From Rhodospirillales bacterium (GTDB lineage Bacteria; Pseudomonadota; Alphaproteobacteria; ATCC43930; CGMCC-115725): DNA of 64,000 nucleotides. Below, in pieces: positions 40,545 through 49,041 of the stretch (position 1 is the stretch's first letter; each line of letters opens with the position of its first letter). Under the pieces are notes generated by a model. The model was not told the DNA's origin and did not search any database. It was given only the letters and a program-made list of their open reading frames with translations. The DNA lies in contig JAQGIC010000116.1 in NCBI GenBank assembly GCA_028288725.1, positions 1 through 64,000 of the forward strand. The letters run 5' to 3'. Both the position numbers and the translations under genes were made by a program.

Positions 40545-41585
40545 ATGTCCGGCACGATGTTTTCTCAGGAAATCGATAGCGAAGCGATTTTCGGTGTCTG
40601 GCGCATGGACACCGAGACCCAGGATCTGCTGAAGGCCGCCCGATCGGCTACCGCCACGGCGCTCGACGGGTTCGAGGCCCGGGTGACGCGTCTGGAGGAG
40701 GGCGAGGCGACCATCGCGGCCCTGCTGGCCGATCGTGTGGAGCGTGCCCGCGTGCTGGATACGCTTCGGCAGCATTGGCGCGATCTGTTCGGCCAGGGCC
40801 CGTCCGAAGCGGCCCTCGCCCGGGCCGCCCAGATCGGTCGCCGCCATTTCGAGGTCGCGGTTCAGCCGCGCCATTATCTGGCGCTCTGCCAATTGCTGTC
40901 CAAGATCGTCACCGACGCGCTGATCGAGGATCCGGACTTCGATACGCCGCAGGCGGTCGATGCGGTCGGCCGTGTGGTGATGATGGATGCCGAGGTCGTG
41001 CTGGGTTCCTACTACGGCAGCCTGGCCGACCTGGTCAGCTACGAGGCGCACTCCGAGACGCGCAGCCTCAAGGACCGGGTCAGCGTTCTCGAGGATATGG
41101 CGTTCATCGACGCGCTGACCGGCCTGTTCAACCGGCGCTATTTCGATCGTTCCGTCGCGGTCGAGATTTCGCGCGCCAACCGCGAGCACACGCCGCTCAG
41201 CCTGCTGGTGTGCGATATCGACCGGTTCAAGGCGATCAATGACGGCTGGGGCCATCCGGTGGGCGATCGGGTGCTGCACACATTGGCGGGGGTCCTGGCC
41301 GACATGGGGCGCAAGACCGATATCGTCGCCCGCTTCGGCGGCGAGGAATTCTGCTTCGTGCTGCCCAACACCAAACCCGAATGGGCGCGCCTGGTGGCGG
41401 AGCGGGTACGGGCCAGGGTCGAGGCGACGCCGATCGAGATCGAGCAGGGCGCCCTGCTGAACGTGACCATCAGCATCGGCATCGGCACCTACCGGGCCGG
41501 CGATACGGTCGCGCAATTGCTGCTCCGGGCCGACGAGGCGCTCTATCGTGCCAAGCGGCTCGGGCGCAACTGCGTTTCGGACTGA
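40545..41585 (+). CDS. Diguanylate cyclase with globin-type sensor domain
   Basis: ATG 40545 follows GAGGG by seven bases (346 residues). Residues 1 to about 170 are helical and resemble globin-coupled sensors: H-W-R-D-L-F-G-Q-G (77-85), then I-G-R-R-H-F-E-V-A-V-Q-P-R-H-Y-L (97-112) with H101 as probable proximal haem ligand. A GGDEF domain follows: active site G-G-E-E-F (265-269) and inhibitory site R-K-T-D (256-259). It should make cyclic di-GMP under control of O2 or another gas and be product-inhibited. The haem assignment is inference. The GGDEF call is firm. Confidence 0.85.
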   Translation: MSGTMFSQEIDSEAIFGVWRMDTETQDLLKAARSATATALDGFEARVTRLEEGEATIAALLADRVERARVLDTLRQHWRDLFGQGPSEAALARAAQIGRRHFEVAVQPRHYLALCQLLSKIVTDALIEDPDFDTPQAVDAVGRVVMMDAEVVLGSYYGSLADLVSYEAHSETRSLKDRVSVLEDMAFIDALTGLFNRRYFDRSVAVEISRANREHTPLSLLVCDIDRFKAINDGWGHPVGDRVLHTLAGVLADMGRKTDIVARFGGEEFCFVLPNTKPEWARLVAERVRARVEATPIEIEQGALLNVTISIGIGTYRAGDTVAQLLLRADEALYRAKRLGRNCVSD

Positions 41586-41766
41586 GCGGATCGACCATCC
41601 CCCGGCCGGCGCCGCGATGCGCGGCCATGGCGCGACCGGGCTCGCGAAGTTCTGGAAACTGCAATTGCAGGATTTTCCGGACGGCAGGCCCCTGAACCGG
41701 CCGCTGGGTACTGTCTTTCTCCTAAAAGCTGCTGTAGATTATATTCAATCGCAACTTCAGGTCGAG

Positions 41767-43167
41767 ATGGCGATGAGCGATCGGCGGCGATCCGATGCGG
41801 GAACTCTGCGGGTGGAACGGGTCCTGATCGGCCCGATCGTTCCGACCTTGCTCGCCCTCGCGGCGCCGATGGTCCTGGTCCTGACGGTTCAGGCCGGCAT
41901 CAATCTGGTCGAGACCCATTTCATCGGCGGGTTGGGGGTCGAGCCGCTGGCCGGTGCCGCCATGGTGTTTCCGATCATCATGCTGATGCAGATGGTGGCG
42001 TCGGGCGGTCTTGGCGGCGGGATCGCCTCGGCGATCGCCCGCTCCGTCGGGGCCGGCGAGCGAGATCGGGCGTCGGCGCTGGTCGGTCACGGCCTGATCC
42101 TGGCGACCTTGTGCGGATCGGTCAGCACCATGCTGGGCCTCGCCATCGGCCCGATGATCTATCGAACCTTCGACGGCTCGGCGACGACGCTTCAGGCGGC
42201 CATCGACTATTCCGATACGGTCTTCGCCGGTGCTGTGCTGCTGTGGTGGTCGAATGCGTTGGCGTCGTCCTTGCGCGGCAGCGGCGAGATGCTGGCGACG
42301 GCGGCGATCATTCTCGTGTCGGCGATCACGGCGGTGGTGCTGTCGCCGTGCCTGATCCTGGGCTTGGGCCCGTTTCCGCGGCTGGGCATGGTCGGCGCCG
42401 GCCTCGCGATCCTGTCCTACTACGGCCTCTGCACGCTCGGGTTCCTGGGCTGGCTGGGGCTGGTCGGCACCGGCTGGCGACGCCTGGTCGGCTTCGAGCG
42501 CGACCTGTTCGCCGAGATTCTCTCGGTCGGCGGCCTGTCGACGATCATGGCCCTGCAGTCCGCGCTGGCGGTCATCATCGTGACCGGTCTGGCCAGCGGC
42601 TACGGCAGCCTGGTCCTGGCCGGCTATGGCATCGGGTCGCGGCTCGACGCGTTGCTCGTCCCGCCGATCTTCGGGCTGGGCGCCGCCACCGTGACCATGG
42701 TCGGGATCAATGTCGGCGCCGGCCAGACCCGGCGGGCGGAGCAGATCGCCTGGATCGGCGCGCTGATCGCCGCCGTCGTCCTGGAGACCCTGGGTTTGCT
42801 TGCCGCCGCATTTCCCCGCGCGTGGCTGGGCCTGTTCACCGACGATGCGGCCGTGCTGAAGACCGGCGCCCGCTATCTGCACGCGGTGGCACCGTTCTAC
42901 GGCTGTCTGGGCGTCGGCACGATCCTGCATTTCGCGGCGATCGGCGCCGGCTGTCCGCGCGGTCCCCTGTTCGGCATCACTGCCCGCTTCCTGGTCGCGG
43001 CCGGGGGCGGCGCCATGGTGGCCGGCCTCCTGCACGGCACCCCGCGTCAATTGTTCGCCATGGTCGCGGGCGGTCTGGTCGCCTTCGCCATCATCAATGC
43101 GGTTTTCGTCCTGCGCGGCTCGCTCGGCGCCGCGCCGGTCAGCCCGGCAGCAGGCCGCCGGCCATAA
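41767..43167 (+). CDS. MATE-family efflux transporter (second copy)
   Basis: ATG 41767 (or 41773) gives 466 residues, a normal MATE length. Twelve hydrophobic segments and motifs shared with the first MATE pump (A-M-V-F-P-I-I-M-L-M-Q-M, G-G-I-A-S-A-I-A-R, L-S-P-C-L-I-L-G-L-G-P-F-P) show they are paralogues. The upstream 181 bases hold an AT-rich stretch around 41730-41760 that may be the promoter. Its last 29 bases overlap, tail to tail, the SDR gene on the other strand, much as the first MATE gene converges on an SDR. Confidence 0.85.
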   Translation: MAMSDRRRSDAGTLRVERVLIGPIVPTLLALAAPMVLVLTVQAGINLVETHFIGGLGVEPLAGAAMVFPIIMLMQMVASGGLGGGIASAIARSVGAGERDRASALVGHGLILATLCGSVSTMLGLAIGPMIYRTFDGSATTLQAAIDYSDTVFAGAVLLWWSNALASSLRGSGEMLATAAIILVSAITAVVLSPCLILGLGPFPRLGMVGAGLAILSYYGLCTLGFLGWLGLVGTGWRRLVGFERDLFAEILSVGGLSTIMALQSALAVIIVTGLASGYGSLVLAGYGIGSRLDALLVPPIFGLGAATVTMVGINVGAGQTRRAEQIAWIGALIAAVVLETLGLLAAAFPRAWLGLFTDDAAVLKTGARYLHAVAPFYGCLGVGTILHFAAIGAGCPRGPLFGITARFLVAAGGGAMVAGLLHGTPRQLFAMVAGGLVAFAIINAVFVLRGSLGAAPVSPAAGRRP

Positions 43168-43879
43168 AGCCGCCGTCGACCACCAGGGTGTGGCCGGTCA
43201 CGTAGCCGCTCTCGTCACCGGCCAGATAGAGCGCCGCCGCCGCCACGTCCCCGGGCGTGCCGTAGCGGCCCATGGGGTTGCGCTCGGTCCAGGCGCGTCG
43301 CTCGGCCGGGCTGTGCATCGCCGCGACCAGCGGCGTGTCGATCGGACCGGGGGCGAGCGCGTTGACCCGGATGCCGGCGCCGGCAAGTTCGACCGCCATG
43401 ACCTCGGTCAGCGTCACGATACCGCCCTTGGAGGCGCCATAGGCCGCCCGGCCGACATTGCCGCGCAGGCCCGAGACCGAGGCGATATTGACGATGGCGC
43501 CGCCGCGGCCGGCCGCGATCATCGCCCGGGCCGCGGCCTGTCCCATCAGGAACGTGCCGCGCAGATTGATCGCCAGGATCCGGTCGAGCAGGGCCGCCGG
43601 GGTTTCCAGGAACGGCACGCTATGGCCGATGCCGGCCGAATTGACCAGCAGGTCGAGCCGGCCATGCCGCCCCACGACGGCCTCGACCAGACGCCCGATC
43701 GAGCCCTCATCGCCGATGTCGGTTTCATGGAATAAGCCGGGCAGCGGATCGGGCGGCGGCTTCAGATCGGCGATCGTGACCGCCGCCCCTTCGTCGGCGA
43801 AGCGGCGCGCGATCGCGGCGCCGAGGCCGCTCGCACCGCCGGTGATGATCGCCACCTTGCCATCGAGCCGCATTGCCAT
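43139..43879 (-). CDS. SDR-family oxidoreductase
   Basis: A 246-residue classical SDR: T-G-G-A-S-G-L-G (13-20), N-S-A-G (80-83), catalytic S134 or S136, Y147 and K151, and the C-terminal V-V-D-G-G-F-M. D38 after the second strand (I-A-D-L-K) suggests NAD preference. Family members oxidise alcohols, sugars or 3-hydroxyacyl substrates. The substrate cannot be assigned. It is divergent from an acyl-CoA synthetase gene across repeat copy D, so a role in fatty or aromatic acid turnover is possible. Confidence 0.82.
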   Translation of the reverse strand: MAMRLDGKVAIITGGASGLGAAIARRFADEGAAVTIADLKPPPDPLPGLFHETDIGDEGSIGRLVEAVVGRHGRLDLLVNSAGIGHSVPFLETPAALLDRILAINLRGTFLMGQAAARAMIAAGRGGAIVNIASVSGLRGNVGRAAYGASKGGIVTLTEVMAVELAGAGIRVNALAPGPIDTPLVAAMHSPAERRAWTERNPMGRYGTPGDVAAAALYLAGDESGYVTGHTLVVDGGFMAGGLLPG

Positions 43880-43888
43880 CCTCCCCTG

Positions 43889-44020
43889 GCGCGATAGGAG
43901 GGCTGTTTCGCCTCATATCTGAGTCGACGACACCTTGTCGCGACCAATCGCCCTCTAAATCATATAGTTAGAGACTGATTTGCCGATCAAACCGCATCGC
44001 TTTGATCGGATCAGGCTCTG
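43889..44020. repeat. Dispersed palindromic repeat, copy D (with an insertion in module 1)
   Basis: Module 1 begins GCGATAGGAGGGC and contains CCTCATATCTGA as in copy B. About 22 extra bases able to fold as a small hairpin (43923-43944) interrupt it before ATCGCCCTCT. Module 2 has TTAGAGACTGATT, perfect 9-bp arms (43983-43991 and 44001-44009) and ATCAGGCTCT. Unlike the other copies it sits between two divergent gene starts. Confidence 0.7.
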
Positions 44021-44087
44021 GGATCGGGTTTTGTTGACGTCATTGAACGGCGGTTCACGCCGGCAAAGCAAGGGGAGGGGTCGGACC

Positions 44088-45668
44088 ATGCCCAAAGTGA
44101 TGAATCTCGGACGGTTGCTGACCCAGACCGCCGGGCGCTGGCCGGATCGCGCGGGCTTGGTGCAGGGCGATCGGACCTGGTCGTGGGCGGAGCTCGACCG
44201 GCGGACCGACGCGATGGTGGCGGCCTTGCGCCGGCGCGGCATCGGGCCGGGCGACCGGGTCATGATCCATGCCCGCAACGGCAATGCGATGTTCGAGAGC
44301 CTGTGGGCCGCCTTCAAGCTGGGGGCGGTCTGGGTGCCGACCAACTTCCGCCTGACCCCGCCCGAGGTCGCCTATCTGGCCGAGGCGAGCGGCGCCCGGG
44401 CGATGATCTATGATCGTGGGTTCGAGGCCCATGCCGATGCGGCGCGTGCGTCGCAGCCGGCTCTGGGCCTGCTGCTCGCGATCGGGACGCCCCGCGCCGG
44501 CGAGCAGGCCCATGAGGCGCTCGCGACCGAGCCGTTCGACCCGGCCGAGGCCGAGCCGGCCGAGGTCGAGTATGACGATACGCTCTGGTTCTTCTATACC
44601 TCGGGCACGACCGGACGGCCCAAGGCGGCGATGCTGACCCATGGCCAGATGGCCTTCGTCGTGACCAATCACCTGGCCGACCTGATGCCGGGCCTGAATG
44701 ATGCGGACGCCTCGCTGGTGATCGCGCCCTTGAGCCATGGCGCCGGCATCCATGCGCTGGCCCAGGTCGCGCGCGGCGCCCCGAGCATTCTTCCATCGAG
44801 CGACCGGTTCGACGGGGCCGAGGCCTGGCGGCTGATTGAACGGCACCGCATCAGCAACATGTTCACGGTGCCCAGCATCCTGACCATGCTGGTCGACCAT
44901 CCGGAGGTGGATAGGGTCGATCATTCGTCCCTGCGTCACGTCATCTATGCCGGGGCGCCGATGTACCGGACCGACCAGAAGCGCGCGCTGGAAAAGCTCG
45001 GCCCCGTCATCGTGCAATATTACGGGCTGGGTGAAGTGACCGGCAACATCACGGTGCTGGCGCCGGCGCTGCATTCGCTCGACGACGAGGCGAGCCCGGC
45101 GCCGATCGCCAGCTGCGGCGTCGCCCGGACCGGCATGGAGATCGGCATTCTGGACGCGGACGGACGCCGCCTGCCGCCCGGCACCGGCGGCGAGATCTGC
45201 GTGCGCGGCCCGGCGGTGTTCAAGGGCTATTTCGACAATCCGGCGGCCAATGAGAAGGCGTTCGCCCATGGCTGGTTCCATACCGGCGACCTGGGCCAGC
45301 TCGACAGCCGCGGCTTCCTCACCATCACCGGCCGGGCGTCGGACATGTATATCTCCGGCGGCTCCAACATCTATCCGCGCGAGATCGAGGAGCTGCTGCT
45401 GATCCATCCGGCCGTGGCCGAGGCGGCGGTGGTGGGCGTGCCGCACGCCAAATGGGGCGAGGCCGGTATCGCGGTGCTGGTGCTGCGTCCCGGCGTCCGG
45501 GCCGACGAGGCGGAGATGCTGGCGTTCCTCGACGGCAAGCTGGCCCGCTACAAGCGGCCGGCGCGGGTGGTGTTCTGGCCTGATTTGCCGAAATCCGGCT
45601 ATGGCAAGGTGCCGAAGGCGCTGGTGCGCCAGCATCTGGGCGAGCGCGGCGAGGATCTGCTGGATTAG
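44088..45668 (+). CDS. AMP-dependent acyl-CoA synthetase/ligase
   Basis: ATG 44088 follows AGGGGAGGGG. The 526-residue protein has the ANL-superfamily motifs: the P-loop Y-T-S-G-T-T-G-R-P-K, Y-Y-G-L-G-E-V-T-G, H-T-G-D-L-G, the hinge G-R-A-S-D-M-Y-I-S-G-G, and the catalytic Lys in K-S-G-Y-G-K-V near the end. It should activate a fatty or other carboxylic acid to its CoA ester. The specificity (medium-chain fatty acid versus aromatic or bile-acid-like) cannot be read. A terminator hairpin follows. Confidence 0.87.
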   Translation: MPKVMNLGRLLTQTAGRWPDRAGLVQGDRTWSWAELDRRTDAMVAALRRRGIGPGDRVMIHARNGNAMFESLWAAFKLGAVWVPTNFRLTPPEVAYLAEASGARAMIYDRGFEAHADAARASQPALGLLLAIGTPRAGEQAHEALATEPFDPAEAEPAEVEYDDTLWFFYTSGTTGRPKAAMLTHGQMAFVVTNHLADLMPGLNDADASLVIAPLSHGAGIHALAQVARGAPSILPSSDRFDGAEAWRLIERHRISNMFTVPSILTMLVDHPEVDRVDHSSLRHVIYAGAPMYRTDQKRALEKLGPVIVQYYGLGEVTGNITVLAPALHSLDDEASPAPIASCGVARTGMEIGILDADGRRLPPGTGGEICVRGPAVFKGYFDNPAANEKAFAHGWFHTGDLGQLDSRGFLTITGRASDMYISGGSNIYPREIEELLLIHPAVAEAAVVGVPHAKWGEAGIAVLVLRPGVRADEAEMLAFLDGKLARYKRPARVVFWPDLPKSGYGKVPKALVRQHLGERGEDLLD

Positions 45669-45671
45669 GTT

Positions 45672-45709
45672 CGATAAAAAAGAAGGGCCCGGTGTTCGAC
45701 ACCGGGCCC
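45672..45709 (-). terminator. Intrinsic terminator between acyl-CoA synthetase and porin genes
   Basis: A perfect 11-bp stem (45685-45695 and 45699-45709) with a TCG loop. On the minus strand it is followed by CTTCTTTTTTATCG, so it is a canonical terminator for the porin gene. It may also work the other way. Confidence 0.85.
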
Positions 45710-45765
45710 CTAAGCATCCCCGGCCTGCCGTCTGCTAGGGCGGCCGATGGGATGATCTCGATCGT

Positions 45766-47409
45766 CTAGAAGTGGATGATCGCGTCCGCCGCGACCATCA
45801 CGGTGTAGTTCTTGTTGCCGGGGATGCCGGCGTTCGCATTGCCGTTGAACGCCTTGGCATCGATCGAGCGATCCCAGTCGATCTCCGGACGGACCTCGAT
45901 CTGCGGCGACAGCCAATGCTGCAGGCCGAGGCCGAAGTTGACGTAGCGAGCCTTGGTGCCGGTGCGCTGGCCCTGGGCGTCGTCATAATACTCCGGACGG
46001 AACGAAATATTATCCAGCGGCGAGATTTGATAGTTGAGGTAGGCGACGGCGCCGAACGCCTCGGCGCGGCAGGTCAGTTCTTTCGGGTTATGGCAGTTCG
46101 CCAGATTGGGTGCGTTGAACGGGACATATTGCGGCGAGAACGGCGTCCCGCCATTGGCGACGGCAGCCTGGACGACCGGGTTGTTCAGGTTCGGCACGCC
46201 GGTCTGGTGGATATCGTACGCCTCGAATGATAGGTGCCACTTGTCGTTGAATTTGTGGTAGTAGGTGAAACCGTACCACTGCAGATTGTTGTAGCCGTAC
46301 GACCCGTTGTTGATACCGTCCATGCAGGGATAGATCGTGTCGTCGCCATCGTTCCAGGTATAGCGGATGCAGGCGGTGAAGGACGGCTTGGCACCCGGAT
46401 CTTTCTTGAAGCTGTTGCCGGGATAGAGCGGATTCGGGTCCGGATTATGGACGCTCTCGCCGACGTGCCAGAGGGTCGATTCCGTGCCGACGTTCACGCC
46501 GACCTGCACCATCAGGTTCTTGGTCACGGCCAACGTGGCCTGCAACCCTTCATTGGTGTAGTTGTCGAACGTGTACATCATCGAATGGGTGTACATGTAG
46601 TTGTTCGGCGCGAGCTGCGCCTCGATGTCCGGCACCGAGATGTAGCGCCCCAGCCGGAACAGCAGGCCTTCGGCCACCTGCGGGACATAAACCTCGCCAT
46701 AGACCATCGGGAAGTCGTAGCCGTTGACGGAGTTCTTCTTGAGCAGCTGGTAGCTCGCCAGGCCGTAGGAGGTCGTGTAGCGATAATTCTCGCCATAGAT
46801 CGCCGACAGGCGCATGCCCCAGTCGATATGATCGGTCTGGACCGTATCCGGCAGGCGCTCGAAATAGACCACCACCTGGTCCAGCTGCACCGTGTTCGGC
46901 GTATAGGCATAGGCGATCGGCGCGTTGCCGCCCGGTCGCGTCGTGTTGCTGCTGACATTGCCGCCGACATTGCCCCAGCCGTAGATCTGGAAATTATTGT
47001 CCGCCATCCACTTGCCGAAGGAGGTGTTCGCGATCGCCGTCATGAACGGGCTGTCGACCGAGCCCGGCCGCGTCACGCCGATCGAGGTGGTGCCGCCGTA
47101 CGGCCATTCGGTGAATGGCATCGGCGGCGTCGTTTCCGGCGTGGCCGGCCAATCGGCGCGCCGTGAGGCGGGGGCGCTCGGATCGCTCGGCCCCGAGGCC
47201 TGGCCCATCTCCAGCTTGTAGTAGTTCACGAAGCGGGACGGGACATCGTCACCCAGATAGGTGTCGAGGCAACCGTAGTCCTTATAGGGATCGACGGCGC
47301 CGGTGCAGCTTGCATCCGCATGTGCCGTTTCCGGCAAAGTGGAAAGGAAAAACGCGGGGACGAGCGCCAGTGCCAGTGGCACCGCGCGGGTCCGAAACGG
47401 TCCGGTCAT
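45766..47409 (-). CDS. Outer-membrane beta-barrel porin (BBP2/OmpL-like)
   Basis: ATG 47409 starts a signal peptide (V-P-L-A-L-A-L-V-P-A-F-F-L, cleavage near A-H-A). The 547-residue protein is rich in Tyr, Asn and Gly with alternating beta-strand patterns and ends in a C-terminal Phe (D-A-I-I-H-F), the outer-membrane assembly signal. Elements such as F-Q-I-Y-G-W-G-N-V-G-G-N and Y-I-S-V-P-D-I-E-A-Q fit the putative beta-barrel porin-2 family, thought to be channels for small solutes. It is monocistronic with its own terminator. Confidence 0.75.
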   Translation of the reverse strand: MTGPFRTRAVPLALALVPAFFLSTLPETAHADASCTGAVDPYKDYGCLDTYLGDDVPSRFVNYYKLEMGQASGPSDPSAPASRRADWPATPETTPPMPFTEWPYGGTTSIGVTRPGSVDSPFMTAIANTSFGKWMADNNFQIYGWGNVGGNVSSNTTRPGGNAPIAYAYTPNTVQLDQVVVYFERLPDTVQTDHIDWGMRLSAIYGENYRYTTSYGLASYQLLKKNSVNGYDFPMVYGEVYVPQVAEGLLFRLGRYISVPDIEAQLAPNNYMYTHSMMYTFDNYTNEGLQATLAVTKNLMVQVGVNVGTESTLWHVGESVHNPDPNPLYPGNSFKKDPGAKPSFTACIRYTWNDGDDTIYPCMDGINNGSYGYNNLQWYGFTYYHKFNDKWHLSFEAYDIHQTGVPNLNNPVVQAAVANGGTPFSPQYVPFNAPNLANCHNPKELTCRAEAFGAVAYLNYQISPLDNISFRPEYYDDAQGQRTGTKARYVNFGLGLQHWLSPQIEVRPEIDWDRSIDAKAFNGNANAGIPGNKNYTVMVAADAIIHF

Positions 47410-47503
47410 GGAATTTACTCGCACCACTTGCTTGTTGAAGCGCGTAATCACCATGTCGACGCATGAAAAATCCATACGGTCTTGCCGCTAATTTCATCAA
47501 TTG

Positions 47504-47516
47504 CGCGATAATCGCG
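47504..47516. promoter_or_regulatory. Palindrome upstream of the porin gene
   Basis: CGCGATAATCGCG has perfect 6-bp arms around one A, about 95 bases before the porin start. On the minus strand TTGATG and TATGGAT follow at promoter-like spacing. Possible operator, unproven. Confidence 0.35.
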
Positions 47517-47544
47517 AAATTTTCATGCAGTTTTTATTCGGGCG

Positions 47545-48000
47545 TTACGCCGCCAAGCCATGTTCCCGCGCCGGATTCTGACGGATCGGCACGGATTCGG
47601 CGCTGCCGGTCCAGCAGCGCCAGTCGTCGGCCGCCTGGAGCACCCGATTGCGCCGGATCTCCCGGGGCGGGGTCTGGTCGAAGCGCCGTTCGATCCGGTC
47701 GGCCAGACGGCAGGCGGCGAGCGTGGCGACATGCGGGTCTTCGTCTCCGGCATGGGCGGCCAGCAGCAGCCAGCCGATCGACATGTCGAGGTTTTCCGTC
47801 GGGTCCGCCTCATATTCCAGAGCCAGCACCTGGCCGGCCAGATAATCGCGCTCGGCGGCCAGCAGACCCAGGCGCCACGGATCGCCGGGCGCGATTTCCG
47901 GCGTCCGCGCGATCAATGCGGCGTGGAGCGCGCGGAGCGCGTCCGCCGCGACCGGCTGCGGGCCGATCGCGAGATGGAAAGCATGCTCGAAACGTGACAT
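47545..48000 (-). CDS. Hypothetical cytosolic protein
   Basis: ATG 48000 follows AAGGAAG on the minus strand and gives 151 residues. The sequence is Ala/Arg-rich and appears helical (A-D-A-L-R-A-L-H-A-A-L-I-A, A-E-R-D-Y-L-A-G-Q-V-L-A-L-E, L-D-M-S-I-G-W-L-L-L-A-A-H-A), without signal peptide or membrane segment. I recognise no family. It lies upstream of the porin gene in the same direction, but 135 bases separate them. Confidence 0.6.
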   Translation of the reverse strand: MSRFEHAFHLAIGPQPVAADALRALHAALIARTPEIAPGDPWRLGLLAAERDYLAGQVLALEYEADPTENLDMSIGWLLLAAHAGDEDPHVATLAACRLADRIERRFDQTPPREIRRNRVLQAADDWRCWTGSAESVPIRQNPAREHGLAA

Positions 48001-48263
48001 CTCCGACTTCCTTGATTGAGATCCGCCGGCCGCTGAGAAGCAGACGCCAGGCGATCGGCGGTACAAAGCCATGGGACCGTCTCAAAAATCCATGCATCTC
48101 TCGTCAGGGCTGCGTGAAAGTCCGATCAAATCCAACCGCGCGCCTTTCTATATTTCACGTGAATTTCACGAAACGGGCGAAAGGCCCCTCTCGTTTTTTT
48201 ATGGTGCTTCGTTCTAAGAACTGCATCGGCTCAGAACTTGCTGGGCCGTCGTGGAAAGACAAT

Positions 48264-48566
48264 ATGATGCGCAGCGCAATTTTCGGATTTTTCGGGCTGC
48301 TCGCTGTTCAGGCGCCAGCCGTGGCCGCCCCGTCGGCGGCGTGCGACGCCGTCGGCAATGACTGGCGCACTGCGGCTTTCTCGTCGCCGGCGAAGCCGGC
48401 CCAGGCCCGGGTCGCCGGCAGCGCCGGTTACCAGGCGAGCGGAGCGGAATACCGGCAGATGATGCAGGCGATCCGCCATGTCTGCGAATCCCAGGATCAG
48501 ACCGTCGCCGTTCGACAGGCAGCGGTGGCGGAAGGGTTGCTCCATCACGCCAAGGGCGGTCTCTGA
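48264..48566 (+). CDS. Small secreted protein of unknown function
   Basis: ATG 48264 begins a 100-residue protein with a signal peptide (M-M-R-S-A-I-F-G-F-F-G-L-L-A-V, cleavage near A-V-A-A). The mature part of about 80 residues has two cysteines (A-A-C-D-A, H-V-C-E-S) and is mostly helical. GAAAGA is a weak ribosome site. The upstream 263 bases (48001-48263) hold TTCACGTGAA at 48154-48163, a palindrome of unknown meaning. A clear intrinsic terminator follows. No family recognised. Confidence 0.6.
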   Translation: MMRSAIFGFFGLLAVQAPAVAAPSAACDAVGNDWRTAAFSSPAKPAQARVAGSAGYQASGAEYRQMMQAIRHVCESQDQTVAVRQAAVAEGLLHHAKGGL

Positions 48567-48592
48567 GGCCGCCGCACGGCCGGAACGATACG

Positions 48593-48622
48593 ACGGCGGC
48601 CTTCGGGCCGCCGTTCGTTTTT
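48593..48622 (+). terminator. Intrinsic terminator after the small secreted protein
   Basis: A nine-bp perfect stem (48593-48601 and 48606-48614) closed by a stable TTCG tetraloop and followed by TCGTTTTTAT. This is a textbook rho-independent terminator. Confidence 0.88.
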
Positions 48623-48751
48623 ATGGGTTTTTGATTCCGCGCGCCCAAAGCTCGTCTCGATTTTTCACGGGCCGCCACCCTAATCCAGAGCCTGGAGATT
48701 TCTGACCGCCGCGATGGCGGTCTCGCTCCGCAGGCGGAGTCCTTTACCGAC

Positions 48752-48835
48752 ATGTTCGATGTGATCTGGCTGGCCTTGACCCTGGGCCTATTCGGCGTTG
48801 GCCTCGCCTATCTCGCGGCCTGCGACCGCGTTTAG
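48752..48835 (+). CDS. 27-residue membrane protein upstream of kdpF
   Basis: The open frame reads M-F-D-V-I-W-L-A-L-T-L-G-L-F-G-V-G-L-A-Y-L-A-A-C-D-R-V, a single membrane helix ending in A-C-D-R-V. It stops 11 bases before the kdpF start. I recall similar tiny proteins ending in CDRL/V ahead of kdp genes in other proteobacteria, usually unannotated, so it is probably part of the kdp operon. GGAG lies about 13 bases upstream. Its role is unknown. An accessory KdpF-like subunit is possible. Confidence 0.6.
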   Translation: MFDVIWLALTLGLFGVGLAYLAACDRV

Positions 48836-48846
48836 GGAGCATCCCC

Positions 48847-48936
48847 ATGCTGTTCGACTACATCCTCGGCGGCGTCGTCTCGGTCGGCCTTCTCGGCTAC
48901 CTGGTGTACGCGCTGATCCATCCCGAACGCTTCTAG
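48847..48936 (+). CDS. kdpF: K+-transporting ATPase subunit KdpF
   Basis: A 29-residue single-helix protein: M-L-F-D-Y-I-L-G-G-V-V-S-V-G-L-L, then Y-A-L-I-H-P-E-R-F. D-Y-I-L-G-G, the length and the final P-E-R-F are the KdpF hallmarks. KdpF is a lipid-like stabiliser of the KdpABC complex in the inner membrane. It lies 105 bases before kdpA. Confidence 0.88.
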   Translation: MLFDYILGGVVSVGLLGYLVYALIHPERF

Positions 48937-49041
48937 CGTGCTCGTCATTCGGATCATCCATCCGGATGACCTGCGCCAGATCGATAATGTTTGCCGTGAT
49001 TCGATGACGCGTCGTCGCATCGCGGTTTGAGGGACGCCGGC

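Noticed and set aside
11518-44020. Palindromic repeats as a CRISPR array or insertion-sequence ends
   Set aside because: Copies are kilobases apart and symmetric, without spacers of constant length, and no transposase or target-site duplication lies between or beside them.
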